NCBI GenBank assembly: GCA_023249695.1
Contig: JAHFCD010000196.1
Location: 1 to 5,507, forward strand
From: Elusimicrobiota bacterium
GTDB lineage: Bacteria; Elusimicrobiota; Elusimicrobia; UBA1565; UBA9628
DNA length: 5,507 bases
Direction of reading: 5' to 3'
Shown: positions 1 to 5,448 of the stretch, piece by piece
Layout: the number at the start of each line of letters is the position of its first letter
Numbering within the stretch: position 1 is the first letter of the stretch
Position numbers and translations under genes: made by a program
The notes under the pieces: generated by a model
Told to the model about the DNA's origin: nothing
Seen by the model: only the letters and a program-made list of their open reading frames with translations
Databases searched by the model: none

Positions 1-315
1 CACGCCGTAGGGGTAAGGCGCCGACGTCTGATTCATCTTCTCGGCGTTGGCCTCGTTCACGATGTTCACCGTGAACTGCTTCGTCAGCTCGATGTTGATC
101 AGCGTGTCTTTCTTCTTGCCGTGCCGGTCGTTGACCGGCGCGAAGCACACCGTCATCGGGTTCGCGCAGATGCCCGTGAAGAATGAAAACGGAGCCAGAT
201 TCGGGATGCCGTCCGGGGAGACGGTGCCGACCCAGGCGATGGGGCGGGGGAGGATCGTCGCGATCATCAGCAGGTACCGGTCGCGAACCGCCAACGACTC
301 AGGGTCGAGCTGCAT
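1..315 (-). CDS. Flavin reductase-like (FMN-binding split-barrel) protein, N-terminal part
   Basis: The first 105 residues are present and the gene continues past the left edge. The N-terminal half is typical of the flavin reductase-like domain: a YLLMIATILPRPIAWVGT stretch (about residues 18-31), then SPDGIPNLAPFSFF (33-46), NPMTVCFAP (52-60) and a KKDTLINIE segment. Family members bind FMN in a split barrel, in the cytoplasm, and are usually about 200 residues long. The ATG at 315 has a GGGAG Shine-Dalgarno 6 bases upstream and lies 1 base after the hmgA stop, so it is the third gene of the homogentisate operon. Its role there is not established. It may be an FMN reductase or an oxidoreductase acting on a pathway intermediate; the family does not predict a substrate. 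Family call is firm, function is open. Confidence 0.88.
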   Translation of the reverse strand, partial: MQLDPESLAVRDRYLLMIATILPRPIAWVGTVSPDGIPNLAPFSFFTGICANPMTVCFAPVNDRHGKKKDTLINIELTKQFTVNIVNEANAEKMNQTSAPYPYGV

Positions 316-316
316 G

Positions 317-1543
317 CTAGGCTCCCGAGATGCCCTGCGTGTCGCGGTTCCAGCTCAGCGGATAATCCTTGTCGGCGAGCGGCAGGGCCTGCTTGGCCAC
401 CGCGAGAGGCTCGTAAAAGGTGTCGAGCATGACCGCGAGGTAGTCGGAGAGCTTCCCGCGCTCGGCGAAGGAGCGCTTGGCGGCCATCCCGTGCGGCGAA
501 TGCGGCAGCGAGCCGGGGTGGAAGGTGAACGAGCCGGGCTCGACGAGCCCCTTGCGCGCGCCGTAGCTCGTGTTCGCGAAGAACATCACCTCGTCGCTGT
601 CCACGTTGAAGTGCGCGTAGGGCGCGGGGACGTCGCGCGGGTTCCAGCCCTCGATTTGGCCTTTAAAAGTACAGACGGCGAACCCGTTATGCGGCGCGGT
701 CCCGGATTGGAAGGTCTGACGCGTCGGCGGGGCGGTGTGGATCTCACGGGCCAGCGGATGGTGGTCGTCCGTATGGAAGGTATACGGATAAAGGGCGCCC
801 TCCCAGCCGATCAGGTCGAACGGGTGGTGGCCGAGAAACAGCTCGGTCACGAGGCCGCCGCCATGCTTGGTCCAAACGCGGAACTCGCCGTCCTCGTCGC
901 GCGCGGGGCGGAACTCGGGGAGGCCGATCTCGGTTTCCACGATGGGGGCGGTCAGGTGCGCCTGGCCGGACGGGTTCAGGTAATGCGGGGCGAACTGGAT
1001 CGGCAGGCGCGATTCGACGATGAGCAGCGCGCAGTCCTCGCTCTCGAGCTCGACGCGATAGGTCGTGCCTTTCGGGATGTTCACGTAATGGCCCTTCCGG
1101 AACGGGAGCACGCCGAATTCCGAGGCGATGAGGCCCGAGCCTTGCTGCACGAACCAGAGCTCATGGCCGTCGCCGTTGCGGAAGAACCTCTGCGGCGGGC
1201 AGGATTTCTCGAAGCGGCCGGCCGACACGAGCGTCGTCGGCCCGTACACGAGGGGCACGCGGCCGCTGATGTGGTCGCCGTGCGCCTTGAGCCGTCCGGT
1301 GCGGATGTGCCAGGGCTGGAGGGGCTGGGCCGGCGCCATCGTCTGCGGGCGAAGATCGAGGGGGAGGCGCTTGGGCTCGCTGACCTGCTGGGTCGGGTAT
1401 TTGCGGTAATGATACTTGCGCGACCAGTCTCCGCTGAAGCCGCTGACGCCGTGGATTTCCTCGAGCGCCAGCACCTCCGGCTCCGAGTAGAACTCGGTGT
1501 GCGGCGTCTTGGGCACTCGCCCGCGGGTCAGGATCACGCTCAT
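317..1543 (-). CDS. hmgA: Homogentisate 1,2-dioxygenase
   Basis: This 408-residue cytoplasmic enzyme uses non-haem Fe(II) and O2 to open the homogentisate ring to maleylacetoacetate, in tyrosine and phenylalanine breakdown. It has the two-cupin layout of the family. Visible landmarks are HGDHISGRVPLVYG (88-101), an N-terminal cupin with HELWFVQQGSG (127-137) and GHYVNIPKGT (151-160), and a C-terminal cupin with HFNVDSDEV (311-319) and FHPGSLPHSPHG (341-352). By analogy with human HGD (His335, Glu341, His371), the iron ligands should be His311, Glu318 and His348. The Glu-to-His spacing of 30 matches the human enzyme; the His-to-Glu spacing is one residue longer. It is shorter than the roughly 430-450 residue proteobacterial and animal forms, so it is probably the shorter bacterial type. 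The ATG at 1543 overlaps the fahA stop in an ATGA and has a GGGAG 7 bases upstream. The frame stays open upstream through fahA, but that extension is not homologous to the family. Confidence 0.93.
   Translation of the reverse strand: MSVILTRGRVPKTPHTEFYSEPEVLALEEIHGVSGFSGDWSRKYHYRKYPTQQVSEPKRLPLDLRPQTMAPAQPLQPWHIRTGRLKAHGDHISGRVPLVYGPTTLVSAGRFEKSCPPQRFFRNGDGHELWFVQQGSGLIASEFGVLPFRKGHYVNIPKGTTYRVELESEDCALLIVESRLPIQFAPHYLNPSGQAHLTAPIVETEIGLPEFRPARDEDGEFRVWTKHGGGLVTELFLGHHPFDLIGWEGALYPYTFHTDDHHPLAREIHTAPPTRQTFQSGTAPHNGFAVCTFKGQIEGWNPRDVPAPYAHFNVDSDEVMFFANTSYGARKGLVEPGSFTFHPGSLPHSPHGMAAKRSFAERGKLSDYLAVMLDTFYEPLAVAKQALPLADKDYPLSWNRDTQGISGA
322..326 (-). promoter_or_regulatory. Shine-Dalgarno of the flavin reductase-like gene
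   Basis: Read on the minus strand this is GGGAG, 6 bases before the ATG at 315. It lies in the last codons of hmgA, as expected for coupled translation inside an operon, and it fixes the start choice. Confidence 0.7.
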
Positions 1544-2553
1544 GCCGGCACTCCCGTTTTCTTGTATTTCAAATGGATCGAGCCGCGGGGCTTGCCCACG
1601 GTGTTCTTCAGCGTTCCCAGCGGTCCGGCGTCCAATTCGATCTTGTCGCCGGGCTTGATCCAGCGGCCCATGTCGAGGCCGCAGCCCTTGAAGTAGGTGC
1701 CCGAGCCGAGGAGGTCGCCGGGCAGAAGGTCCTCGCCCTGCGAGGCGTGCGAAAGCATGGTCGGGAAATTCCAGTAGGGCTGCGCGCCCTTCGAACGGCT
1801 CCACTCTTTTCCGTTGACGCGCACCTTGAGTTCCGGAATCTTCCCGTTCCATTCGTCGGCCGTCACGAAGCAGGGTCCCAGCGCCGTCGCGAAATCCTTT
1901 CCTTTCGCGGGACCCATGCGGCACACCATCTCGTTGCGCTGGATGTCGCGCGCCGAGCAGTCGTTCATGACGATATAGCCCGCGATGTGGCGGTGCGCAT
2001 CCTTGACCGCGATGTCCCGGCCGGCGGTCCCGACCACCGCCGCGATCTCGAATTCGAAATCGAGCTTGCGCGTGAAGGACGGCCACGGGATCGCGTCGCC
2101 CGGGCCGATGATCGAGCGGGGATTGCCCTTGTAGAACACGGGCTGATCGTACCACTCCGGCGCGAGCGGCTCGTTGCGCCGCTGGGCGCCGGCCTTCGCG
2201 TGGTTCTCGAAGGCGAAGAAATCGCGCAGCGAGCGCGGCCGGGGGAGCGGGGCCTTCAAGCGGACCTCGCCGTCCTTCCAGACGATCCTCTCGCCGCGGG
2301 GGCCCGCGGGCGCGCCCTTGAGCGCGTTGAGCGCGGTCCCGGCCTCGGTGAGGGACTCATGGCCGCCGTCGAGCAGGCCGAGCAGGCTGGGCGGGACGAA
2401 ATAGTTCGCGCGCTCGTCGGGGCGGGCCTTGCCGGCCGCGCGGTACAGCCGCGCCGCGGCGAAGTTCAGGTCGACGATCCGGCCGCCGCGCGCCGCGCCC
2501 AGGCGCTCGACGGGGCCCAGGGGGGTCGCGACCTCGAAGGTGACGAGCTTCAC
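1540..2553 (-). CDS. fahA: Fumarylacetoacetase (FAH family hydrolase)
   Basis: This 337-residue protein is predicted to hydrolyse fumarylacetoacetate to fumarate and acetoacetate, the last step of the homogentisate pathway. The metal and catalytic residues of the FAH fold can be placed by alignment to mouse FAH (Asp126, His133, Glu199, Glu201, Asp233). They are Asp111 and His118 in DFFAFENH with identical spacing, Glu167 and Glu169 in LDFEFEI, and Asp198 in NDCSARDIQ. Further landmarks are GPCFVTADE (226-234), a GSGTYFKGCGLDMGRW segment (283-298) and PGD at 301-303. It is shorter than the animal enzyme (about 420 residues), as is common for bacterial members. The start is a GTG at 2553 with no Shine-Dalgarno but a TATGAT hexamer 6 bases upstream, suggesting a leaderless message. 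It is first in the operon and overlaps hmgA by 4 bases. Other FAH-superfamily substrates are possible from sequence alone, but the hmgA linkage makes fumarylacetoacetase by far the likeliest. Confidence 0.9.
   Translation of the reverse strand: MKLVTFEVATPLGPVERLGAARGGRIVDLNFAAARLYRAAGKARPDERANYFVPPSLLGLLDGGHESLTEAGTALNALKGAPAGPRGERIVWKDGEVRLKAPLPRPRSLRDFFAFENHAKAGAQRRNEPLAPEWYDQPVFYKGNPRSIIGPGDAIPWPSFTRKLDFEFEIAAVVGTAGRDIAVKDAHRHIAGYIVMNDCSARDIQRNEMVCRMGPAKGKDFATALGPCFVTADEWNGKIPELKVRVNGKEWSRSKGAQPYWNFPTMLSHASQGEDLLPGDLLGSGTYFKGCGLDMGRWIKPGDKIELDAGPLGTLKNTVGKPRGSIHLKYKKTGVPA
1551..1555 (-). promoter_or_regulatory. Shine-Dalgarno of hmgA
   Basis: Read on the minus strand this is GGGAG, 7 bases before the ATG at 1543 and inside the 3' end of fahA. 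It decides the hmgA start in a frame that stays open for another 600 bases upstream. Confidence 0.75.
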
Positions 2554-2559
2554 GGCCGA

Positions 2560-2565
2560 ATCATA
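2560..2565 (-). promoter_or_regulatory. Candidate -10 element of the fahA-hmgA operon
   Basis: The minus strand reads TATGAT (5 of 6 matches to TATAAT), exactly 6 bases before the GTG start at 2553. Transcription would begin at or beside the start codon, giving a leaderless message. No good TTGACA-like -35 is visible; that position falls inside the inverted repeat at 2573-2594. Confidence 0.5.
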
Positions 2566-2594
2566 ACAAAAAGCCTGGCGCGGACGCGCCAGGC
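2565..2594 (-). terminator. Inverted repeat with T-tract: terminator or operator
   Basis: A perfect inverted repeat with 10-base arms, GCCTGGCGCG (2573-2582) and CGCGCCAGGC (2585-2594), is followed on the minus strand by TTTTTGTT. Shape and direction match an intrinsic terminator for minus-strand transcription, for example antisense read-through from the HAD gene across the antiporter. Because it occupies the -35 regions of both divergent promoters, it could equally be an operator, or do both. Confidence 0.6.
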
Positions 2595-2598
2595 CCGG

Positions 2599-2604
2599 TA
2601 CAAT
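2599..2604 (+). promoter_or_regulatory. Candidate -10 element of the antiporter gene
   Basis: TACAAT (5 of 6 matches to TATAAT) ends 9 bases before the ATG at 2614. With the usual offset, transcription would start near 2611, leaving a leader of about 3 bases to that ATG or 12 bases to the in-frame ATG at 2623. No clear -35 is visible, since that position lies in the inverted repeat. Confidence 0.45.
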
Positions 2605-2613
2605 GTCATCGGA

Positions 2614-3882
2614 ATGTCAAACATGGAGCTTTCGGCTCACTTTTTCCTCGAGCTCGCCGTCATTCTCGTCGCCTGCCGCGTCCTGACCTGGCTCGGCAAG
2701 CGCGCGCTTCAGCCCCCCGTGGTCTGCGAGATGGTGGCCGGGGTCCTGCTCGGCCCGTCCCTGCTCGGACTTCTGTTCCCCGAGTTTCACGCGATGATCT
2801 TTCCCAAGGCGACGATGCCGCTCATCTTCGCCGTCAGCCAGGTCGGCCTGACCTTGTACATGTTCGTCGTGGGCCTCGAGTTCCGCCTCGACCTCCTGTC
2901 CAAGGGCTGGCGCGGCTCGGCCGCCGTCTCGATCGCGGGCATCGCGGCGCCGCTGGCGCTGGGCGCCCTGCTGGGCTCGCGTCTGATGGCCGATCCGGCC
3001 TACTTCGGCGCCGGGGTCAAGTCCTGGCAGGCGATGATCTTCACGGGCGCGGCGATGTCGATCACGGCCTTCCCGATGCTCGCGCGCATCATCATGGAGC
3101 GAGGCCTGGCCGGCACGCGCATCGGCACGCTCTCCCTCGGCGCCGGCGCCTTCGACGACGCCGCGGCGTGGACCTTGCTCGCGATCATCCTCGCCGCGTT
3201 CGAATCGAACCCGCTCATCGCCGTGCTGGCGGTCGCCGGGGGCGCGGCGTACCTGCTCCTCATCGCTTTCGTCGTCAAGCCGGTCGCGAAATCTCTCGTC
3301 GCTCGCCATCCTCAGGCGTCGCTCTCTCCCGCCGGCCTGCGGGCCGTGCTCATCGTCCTGATGATCGCGGCCTGGTACACCGACTACATCCGCCTTCACG
3401 CCGTGTTCGGCGCCTTCCTGCTCGGCATCGTCATGCCCAAGGGGACCTTCGTCGACAATCTGCGCGACCGGATCGAGCCGCTGACCTCGGGCCTGCTGGT
3501 GCCTCTGTTCTTCGCCTTCTCGGGGCTCAACACCCGTCTGGATCTGATGGCGGGGCAGGGCCTATGGATGGTCGCCCTCTCGATCCTGCTCATCGCCACG
3601 CTCGGCAAGGGCGTCGCGTGCGGTGTCGCGGCGCGCCTGGGCGGCTATCCGGCGGCCGAGTCCGTCGCGGTCGGGACCTTGATGAACGCGCGCGGCCTCA
3701 TGGAGCTCATCCTGCTCAACATCGGGCTCGAGCGCGGCCTGATCACGCCGACCCTGTTCACGATGATGGTGCTGATGGCGGTCGTGACGACCCTGGCCGC
3801 GAGCCCCGTCTTCGAGCTGGTCCGCCCCTACCTCGCTACCGACGAAGAAGCGAAGCGGCCTTCGCCGGCGAAAGCCCGCTGA
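2614..3882 (+). CDS. CPA2-family cation/proton antiporter (Na_H_Exchanger domain)
   Basis: This 422-residue inner-membrane protein has about 12 hydrophobic segments and should exchange Na+ or K+ for H+. Family landmarks are VVCEMVAGVLLGPSLLG (36-52), FVVGLEFRLDLL (84-95), SITAFPMLARI (149-159), ERGLAGTRIGTLSLGAGAFDD (162-182), GLNTRLDL (304-311) and the strong LMNARGLMELILLNIG motif (356-371). Asp181-Asp182 is the aspartate pair that carries ions in this family. There is no C-terminal TrkA-N or USP-like regulatory domain, so it is the transporter core only, unlike KefB/KefC. The ion cannot be told from sequence. ATG 2614 is chosen because it is the first start after the candidate promoter; ATG 2623, with a weak GGA 9 bases upstream, is an alternative that removes three residues. 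The last 47 bases overlap the convergent HAD gene, and the charged tail from about residue 408 is probably cytoplasmic. It is divergent from fahA, and no functional link between them is evident. Confidence 0.92.
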   Translation: MSNMELSAHFFLELAVILVACRVLTWLGKRALQPPVVCEMVAGVLLGPSLLGLLFPEFHAMIFPKATMPLIFAVSQVGLTLYMFVVGLEFRLDLLSKGWRGSAAVSIAGIAAPLALGALLGSRLMADPAYFGAGVKSWQAMIFTGAAMSITAFPMLARIIMERGLAGTRIGTLSLGAGAFDDAAAWTLLAIILAAFESNPLIAVLAVAGGAAYLLLIAFVVKPVAKSLVARHPQASLSPAGLRAVLIVLMIAAWYTDYIRLHAVFGAFLLGIVMPKGTFVDNLRDRIEPLTSGLLVPLFFAFSGLNTRLDLMAGQGLWMVALSILLIATLGKGVACGVAARLGGYPAAESVAVGTLMNARGLMELILLNIGLERGLITPTLFTMMVLMAVVTTLAASPVFELVRPYLATDEEAKRPSPAKAR

Positions 3883-4498
3883 AGTCGGAGGCCTTGAGCC
3901 CGGCGTGCTTGAACTCGTCGGCGCGGTGGGAGGTCGTGATCGCGACCACGGCCATGCCCGCGCGCCGCGCGGCCTCCTCTCCGAGCAGCGAGTCTTCGAA
4001 CACCACGCAGTTCTCCGGGGCGACCCCGAGCTTGGCGGCGAGGATCAGGAAGGTCTCGGGATCGGGCTTGCCCTTCGTCACCATGCCTCCGTCGACGACC
4101 GCGTCGAACCAGGGTCGCAGGTCGAGGCCGTCGAGGATGAACGTCACGTTGTCGTCCTTCGAGCCGGTGCCGAGCCCGACGCGGTAGCCGCCCGCGCGAG
4201 CGCCCTTCAGGAACGGGATCAGCCCCTCGGCCGTCGCGCGCCGGGGGAGATAGAGCTTCCGGTACAAGGTTTCCTTGACGAGCGCGGCGGCGTTCGCCTC
4301 CTCGGGCGGGACGTCCCGCTTGAAGTAATAGCGCAGGACCTCGCGCGTCGGCATCCCCATCGTGTTGGCGCGGAAGTCGTGGAGGTCGATCTCGATCCCG
4401 CGGCCGCGGAAGAAGCTCGTCCAGGCCTCCTCGTGCGCGGGCATGTTGTGGCAGACGACGCCGTCCATGTCGAGCAGAAAGCCGATCTCGCGTTTCAC
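3836..4498 (-). CDS. HAD superfamily IA hydrolase, beta-phosphoglucomutase-like
   Basis: This 220-residue cytoplasmic enzyme has all four HAD motifs. Motif I is DMDGVV with Asp10 as nucleophile and Asp12 as acid/base, motif II is GTGSK with Thr111/Ser113, motif III is GKPDPETF with Lys144, and motif IV is FEDS with Glu168-Asp169. This order and spacing match beta-phosphoglucomutase (Asp8, Asp10, Lys145, Glu169, Asp170). The small helical cap lies between motifs I and II, with His22 and Arg52 at positions used for phosphosugar binding in that group. It may be a hexose-phosphate mutase or a phosphatase of a small phosphorylated metabolite; the subfamily is too promiscuous to name a substrate. 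The start is a GTG at 4498, with TATCCT 6 bases upstream and no Shine-Dalgarno. It is divergent from ygfZ with only 26 bases between, and its 3' end overlaps the antiporter gene by 47 bases. Confidence 0.9.
   Translation of the reverse strand: MKREIGFLLDMDGVVCHNMPAHEEAWTSFFRGRGIEIDLHDFRANTMGMPTREVLRYYFKRDVPPEEANAAALVKETLYRKLYLPRRATAEGLIPFLKGARAGGYRVGLGTGSKDDNVTFILDGLDLRPWFDAVVDGGMVTKGKPDPETFLILAAKLGVAPENCVVFEDSLLGEEAARRAGMAVVAITTSHRADEFKHAGLKASDFSGLSPAKAASLLRR
3854..3880. repeat. Hairpin-forming inverted repeat in the convergent gene overlap
   Basis: A perfect 12-base palindrome TTCGCCGGCGAA (3861-3872) is flanked by matching outer arms AGCGG (3854-3858) and CCGCT (3876-3880), separated by a small unpaired bulge. 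It lies in coding sequence of both the antiporter and the HAD gene, ending at the first base of the antiporter stop. It could act as a two-way transcription end or RNA stabiliser. There is no T-tract, so it is not a classical intrinsic terminator, and G+C-rich coding DNA can produce such symmetry by chance. Confidence 0.3.
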
Positions 4499-4504
4499 GG
4501 GGAT

Positions 4505-4510
4505 AGGATA
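4505..4510 (-). promoter_or_regulatory. Candidate -10 element of the HAD gene
   Basis: The minus strand reads TATCCT (TANNNT type), exactly 6 bases before the GTG start at 4498. The first base of this hexamer is separated by only two bases (4511-4512) from the opposing ygfZ -10. Its -35 region would fall inside the ygfZ coding sequence. Confidence 0.45.
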
Positions 4511-4512
4511 GC

Positions 4513-4518
4513 TATAAT
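4513..4518 (+). promoter_or_regulatory. -10 element of ygfZ
   Basis: This is a perfect TATAAT, exactly 6 bases before the ATG at 4525, so the predicted transcript starts at or next to the start codon. The only purine-rich Shine-Dalgarno-like stretch (AGGA at 4505-4508) is 16 bases from the ATG and upstream of the expected transcript start, so it cannot serve translation. The -35 would lie in the HAD gene; no good match is seen. Confidence 0.65.
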
Positions 4519-4524
4519 GAGCGC

Positions 4525-5343
4525 ATGGCTTTGCGCGCGTACGACGTCTCGCTGTGGGGCTTCTTCCGGATTCACGGCCCCGACGCGAAAAAATTCCTCC
4601 AGGGACTGGTCACCGCGGACCTCGCTCGGCTCGCGCCCGGCGCGTGCCTGCCCGCGTGCGTGCTGACGCCGAAGGGCCTGCTCGTCGCCGACTGCGAGCT
4701 CTACGAGGAGACCCCGGAGTCCATCCTCGCCGTCACGCGGCCCGGCGCGGCGATCGGCTTTCTCGCGGCCTTCGAGAAAAAGATCATGCTGTCCGATTCC
4801 TCGCTGAAGGCCATGCGCTCGCAGCAGGCGTGGCTGCTGGTCGGGGAGGGGTTCGAGCGCGGCCTGCCGTGGACCCGCCTGGGCGAACCCGCGCGCCTGC
4901 TGCTCGGCGTGGATCCGCCCGAGGACGCGGATTTCCTGACCGACGCGGAGTTCGAGGCGCTGCGGGTGAACGCCGGCTTCCCGTGGTTTGGGAGCGACAT
5001 GACCGCGGACTCCCTTCCGCTCGAGGCGCGCCAAGACGCGGCGATCAGCATGGACAAGGGCTGCTACATGGGCCAGGAGACGGTGTCCCGCATCGTCTTC
5101 CGCGGCCACGTGAACAAGATCCTGATGGGCCTGAGGTTTCCGGGAGGCGCTCCCGCGCCGGGCGCCGCTATTCTCCGCGAGGGCCGCGAGATCGGCCGCT
5201 TGACGAGCGCAGCGGGCGCCGTCGGACTCGGCACGGTCCGCTACGACGACGCGGTCGCGGGCGCGAAGGTCTCCGCCGCCGAACGCGAGGGGGAGCTTTT
5301 TCTGTTCGACTCCTGGCCGAAGCCGCTGTCGAAGCCGGCCTAG
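4525..5343 (+). CDS. ygfZ: YgfZ/GcvT-fold folate-binding iron-sulfur maintenance protein
   Basis: This 272-residue cytoplasmic protein belongs to the YgfZ/IBA57 family, which uses tetrahydrofolate and supports repair or assembly of [4Fe-4S] enzymes. The decisive signature is KGCYMGQE (178-185) with the conserved Cys180, followed by RIVFRGHVNK (189-198). The N-terminal half shows the GcvT-like fold: a WGFFRIHGPDAKKFLQGLVTADL segment (about 11-33), a CVLTPKGLLVADCELY segment (45-60), then the ALRVNAGFPWFGSD region (145-158). A C-terminal barrel follows with LTSAAGAVGLGTVRYDDA (226-243). It is shorter than E. coli YgfZ (326 residues), in line with many non-enterobacterial members. The start has a perfect -10 six bases upstream and is probably leaderless. 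It is divergent from the HAD gene. Confidence 0.92.
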   Translation: MALRAYDVSLWGFFRIHGPDAKKFLQGLVTADLARLAPGACLPACVLTPKGLLVADCELYEETPESILAVTRPGAAIGFLAAFEKKIMLSDSSLKAMRSQQAWLLVGEGFERGLPWTRLGEPARLLLGVDPPEDADFLTDAEFEALRVNAGFPWFGSDMTADSLPLEARQDAAISMDKGCYMGQETVSRIVFRGHVNKILMGLRFPGGAPAPGAAILREGREIGRLTSAAGAVGLGTVRYDDAVAGAKVSAAEREGELFLFDSWPKPLSKPA

Positions 5344-5350
5344 CGCCGGC
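5334..5350. repeat. GC-rich hairpin spanning the ygfZ stop codon
   Basis: GCCGGC (5334-5339) repeats as GCCGGC (5345-5350) across a 5-base loop that contains most of the TAG stop. All six pairs are G-C, but no T-tract follows. It may help end ygfZ transcription; chance symmetry in GC-rich DNA is a real alternative. Confidence 0.25.
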
Positions 5351-5448
5351 CGCCCGCCCCCGTCCGTCGCCGTCGAGGCCGTCCGCATCGATTGTCTATT
5401 AATATAGACATTAGGTCCCGGGGGCGATCGTCGCCGGCGCCGAGGCCT
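5344..5448. other. Intergenic region between ygfZ and the right-edge frame
   Basis: This 105-base segment has no coding frame I can support. Its left half is C-rich, and its centre is a sharp AT-rich island holding the palindrome at 5393-5410. The right half has a short GGCGA/TCGCC inverted repeat (5423-5435) without a T-tract. The layout is convergent if the right-edge minus frame is real. Confidence 0.5.
5393..5410. repeat. 18-base AT-rich palindrome, operator-like
   Basis: TGTCTAT (5393-5399) and ATAGACA (5404-5410) form a perfect 7-base inverted repeat around TAAT. It is an AT-rich island in very GC-rich DNA, with size and symmetry suited to a dimeric helix-turn-helix regulator. I do not recognise the motif as the site of a known regulator, and it lacks a T-tract. 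Confidence 0.45.

Noticed and set aside
47..1696. Long plus-strand frame opposite the catabolic operon
   Set aside because: Its Arg/Glu/Val-rich translation has no domain, and it is antisense to hmgA and the flavin reductase gene, which have full family motifs.
1544..2155. Open minus-strand extension upstream of hmgA, which would give a 612-residue protein
   Set aside because: It lies within fahA in another frame, is Arg/Gly-rich without HmgA homology, and the ATG at 1543 has both an ATGA overlap and a good Shine-Dalgarno. It is a GC-bias shadow frame.
2550..2564. Four-codon upstream ORF (ATG at 2564, TGA overlapping the fahA GTG)
   Set aside because: Its ATG is part of the TATGAT -10 element and would lie upstream of the predicted transcript start; too short to support without evidence.
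1573..2613. Long plus-strand extension ahead of the antiporter (347 extra residues)
   Set aside because: It is antisense to fahA, has no recognisable domain, and membrane-protein homology begins only near 2614-2623.
4495..5388. Minus-strand frame opposite ygfZ
   Set aside because: Low-complexity Arg/Ala/Gly translation with no domain; the opposite strand has the KGCYMGQE signature and a perfect -10.
5382..5410. Possible dif/Xer recombination site
   Set aside because: A CGCAT-like left arm is present, but the right arm does not resemble the conserved XerD half-site, and the clearest symmetry does not have the 11-6-11 layout.
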